Both the position numbers and the translations under genes were made by a program. Positions 19,401-22,137 of a stretch of DNA of 22,137 bases are shown here, piece by piece. The first letter of the stretch is position 1. Each line of letters starts with the position of its first letter. Source of the DNA: Purshia tridentata (lineage: Eukaryota > Streptophyta > Magnoliopsida > Rosales > Rosaceae); the NCBI GenBank assembly GCA_003254885.1, contig QANT01001359.1:1-22137 (forward strand), given 5' to 3'. The notes under the pieces were generated by a model. The model was given only the letters and a program-made list of their open reading frames with translations. It was not told the DNA's origin and did not search any database.

Positions 19401-20799
19401 ATGACTAATTGATACTTTTAAACAACATGCTCTACATGCCTGTACAAATCCGTCTGATAGTGTCGGTCGATCTGTAATTAAAGTGACAGATTGTTTAGAT
19501 AGCTCACCTATATTATATGTGATTCTGATCAGATCGATCTCATAGTTTTAAAATGACCATATATATGATTCATTACAGTGTCATGTTGTCTTTGTTACAT
19601 TTACTTAATTATTTCACTAGCTTGTGGTGTATGTGTAAAGCCGTAAAAAGGTACGTTGAGCTTGATAATTTAGTGGGTATCTAGACATTGTTTAATTGAA
19701 CACAAAATAACGTCTGAGGATTAAGCCCTTGGTAAAATTTTGTTGCAGGCCAGGCGGGACTGATTAAATTGATGGTACAATTTCTGGTTATTGAATGTTG
19801 CAGGACCACACCTAGGTTTTGGTTGCCCTTTCCTGATCTCACCATTACTAGCCTACTTAAACTATGCAAGCCTGGGAGCAATTAATTTTAAATCTAATTG
19901 GTTAGGTGAAGCTAGCTTTCATAAAAAAGCAACAACATGAGAAACCAAGAAAATGTGACCAAATAGAGAGATCATGTGCGCGTGGCTGTTGATTAGGGTT
20001 ATGTTTTCCCAACATGGATAACAAAATGTAAAAATGGTGTTCTATATATATATATATATTTCACTATATATATCAAGGGACATGTGTCTTGGTGTAACTG
20101 TAATATTATTAAGCTTTTTTTGGTTTTTTTAAATTGAAGACAACTAATAATTGTTCTGTGTATACATGTAGATATTGCATGGCCTTAACTAAGAGCCAGA
20201 TCGACTAACTGATCAACCAGATCGACAAAGTAAGAATATATATGTTCATAACTGGCATATTCTATATATAAAGATTAATTAGGATAGATTTACAGACGGT
20301 GCGCTCTCACGGGGATGTGAATCCATCCAATTAATTGGCCATCCTTTTTGTCACCATAAATTAAAGGCTTGCACAGGTCATATGATCCAACCACTTTTGA
20401 TGAAATACAGATCGATCATATGATCTTTAATGTCTCCCACTAATCTAACATATATTCTAATTGCTTACCTTTTATCTTTTGGATAAGCCATTTTTAATTT
20501 TTATCTCTATGCTTTACTACCATCCATATATAGTGGATTTGATGAAAAAAATTTTTATCTCATTTATTTTGATGTTTTGGTGATTATGTTATTTGGTATA
20601 CCTTTGTTAGCTACTTTGTGATGATGAGAAAAGCTCACTTAATTAAGGAATTCAATTTATGTGCTAAGTGAGGAACAATATATACATCGTACGTATTTAT
20701 TTTAATATTTATTGATTTCAATTGTTTTGCTAAATTTGAGAGTTTGATATATGCATGTTTGTTTCGTCCTTTTCCTTCAAATTAAAATAGTCTTAATTA
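19401..20799. other. AT-rich DNA downstream of MIR396
   Basis: No protein gene is recognised. (TA)n runs occur near 20043-20061. A short direct repeat CCAGATCGAC occurs near 20197 and 20217. Some late exon of the MIR396 primary transcript could fall here. Confidence 0.45.
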
Positions 20800-20807
20800 G
20801 TGAGTAC

Positions 20808-20906
20808 ATTCAATGAATTGGGATTAGTCTAGTTGGCAAAGGACAAAAGCTCTTCTTTGAACACTCGGTTTCGAATCCTTCTCCTTTTATGTAATTAAAA
20901 AAAAAA
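20808..20906 (+). mobile_element. tRNA-derived SINE-like element
   Basis: Box A TAGTCTAGTTGG (20825-20836) fits the RNA polymerase III consensus, and box B GGTTTCGAATCC (20867-20878) fits with one extra T. An A-run (20897-20906) follows a short body. The flanks GTGAGTAC (20800-20807) and GTGACTAC (20907-20914) could be a target-site duplication with one mismatch. At about 100 bp it is short, probably truncated or of a small family. Confidence 0.6.
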
Positions 20907-20914
20907 GTGACTAC

Positions 20915-22137
20915 CTGTGGTGATAATGGTATGAAGAATATGAGAATGATGATGATTGGTGATAAGAGTTGGTACGTACGTATGTCTACCTGTTGTAGCA
21001 GTAGCAGCCTATATAATGGTCGAGAAAGTTTCCATTTATCTTTGTTGATGATCACTTTCACTTGGGATATGAATCATGAAAGGTCAATCGCAAATTGGAA
21101 GTTTTGATGATATGGTCATATATATATGTACATTGCTTGAATGGTGGGTGAAAGGTTATAACACAGCAGTGGTGACTTGAACGAGTGTTTCATTGTTTCA
21201 GGCCCTCAATTACAAACACAAGGGGCAGAATTATTGCTTCTCTATGCCATATCTCTTTCAGTTGGCCATGCATAAACATTTCGTACTGTAACTACTGTTT
21301 CCATATTGATTTCTGCCATACACATCATACTGCTATTTGATTTGCCAATATTACAGAGTTTGGTTGCTCAGCTTTGGCAATGAAATTTCAACAACCAGAA
21401 GATGGAAAACTGTAGGATGTGAATTTATGAGGATTTTACGAGTGGTTTTATTTATGTTGGGGTCGATATATGGGATTCAAATGTTCTTGACAGTACTCCT
21501 CACCCGGTGAAGTGGTGGCCCATGCAAGTTTTAGTAATGAATGATTCATGTTCTTTTTTCTTTAGCCATTAAATTTTCATCTAATAACTAATCAATTAGT
21601 ACATAGTAATTAAGTTTTTATGTGCAGATGATGACATATTGATAACTACTAGGTAGAAAAATAATATGTGATGATGACATATTGAATATGTACGGTGACG
21701 AATTAGCTAGAGGCACATCTTTTCAATAAAATATTGTAGCTTTATTTATCTTCAGTTTGACTTGGTAGGTATACAGTTGCTGACGTTCTGAATTATTGGA
21801 AAAAAAGATTATTTGACTATTATTAATTAAGTTGCATCCGGCTATTAACTTCCATGAAATAGCTATATATGGCCGGATGGTGCCTCAGTTACACAATGCA
21901 TGCATCAGTTAATTCACAGGGTATTAATGGCTGTAGCCTGTAGGCATATGTATATATATATATATAGAAACAATAGCTTAGACTTAGAGGATTCCCCTTT
22001 CCTGATAACTAGGTAAACGAAATTAATGAGGTATATATATATATTATATAGTCATTATTAATTAATTAATTATATATCTCTTTGATATATATGAATGAAT
22101 TGAAGCTAAGTAGCACAGAAGAGCCATGCAGGCCTCC
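20915..22137. other. AT-rich intergenic DNA to the window end
   Basis: No gene is recognised. An acceptor-like GTTTCAG|GCCC near 21202 could belong to a long MIR396 transcript. GATGATGACATATTGA is directly repeated (21627-21642 and 21670-21685). (TA)n runs occur near 21950 and 22031. The window stops in unassigned sequence. Confidence 0.45.

Noticed and set aside
20825..20878. Functional tRNA gene
   Set aside because: Box A and box B are present, but no acceptor stem or full cloverleaf can be drawn, and an A-run follows, so it fits a SINE.
1..22137. CRISPR array, bacterial operon or phage island
   Set aside because: No spaced repeat array or prokaryotic gene layout; the window is plant nuclear DNA.

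Overview
This is nuclear DNA from a flowering plant, most likely a woody eudicot. The evidence is spliced genes with GT-AG introns, AT-rich intergenic DNA, plant-only gene families (a raffinose-synthase-like glycosyl hydrolase and the domesticated transposase DAYSLEEPER), a MIR396 hairpin, and short nonautonomous elements (a MITE and SINE-like relics). Rosaceae is a guess and not demonstrated. One N at 2842 shows that this is assembled sequence.

Layout. 1-3500: AT-rich upstream DNA carrying a Mutator-like MITE with a target-site duplication (580-881), two tRNA-like SINE relics near 1.75-1.97 kb, and two local duplications (2811-2875 and 3120-3367) directly upstream of the first gene. 3567-6377 (+): an RFS6/DIN10-type galactinol-sucrose galactosyltransferase or alkaline alpha-galactosidase-like gene, with a TATA box, a 5'UTR intron and one coding intron. 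6378-7304: the gap between two convergent genes. 7305-11475 (-): a DAYSLEEPER-like domesticated hAT transposase with its whole coding region in one exon, a 1.75-kb 5'UTR intron and a telo-box plus site II promoter. 11.5-18.1 kb: a gene-poor stretch with a possible LTR relic, a short hairpin and two GC-richer islands. 18.1-19.4 kb (+): a MIR396a-type microRNA gene with TATA box, first-ATG small ORF, hairpin and good downstream splice sites. 19.4-22.1 kb: AT-rich DNA with one SINE-like element and simple repeats.

The three genes have no evident shared pathway. One acts in raffinose-family sugar metabolism, one is a DNA-binding nuclear regulator derived from a transposase, and one makes the microRNA that represses GROWTH-REGULATING FACTOR (GRF) genes. 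I see no new multi-gene system here. The most interesting points lie in the MIR396 locus: a 17-nt tandem duplication in the precursor loop, a 26-codon first-ATG ORF just before the hairpin, and signs of a multi-exon primary transcript. Next are the duplicated ACGT-motif promoter segment of the RFS6-like gene and the repetitive acidic N-terminus of the DAYSLEEPER protein.
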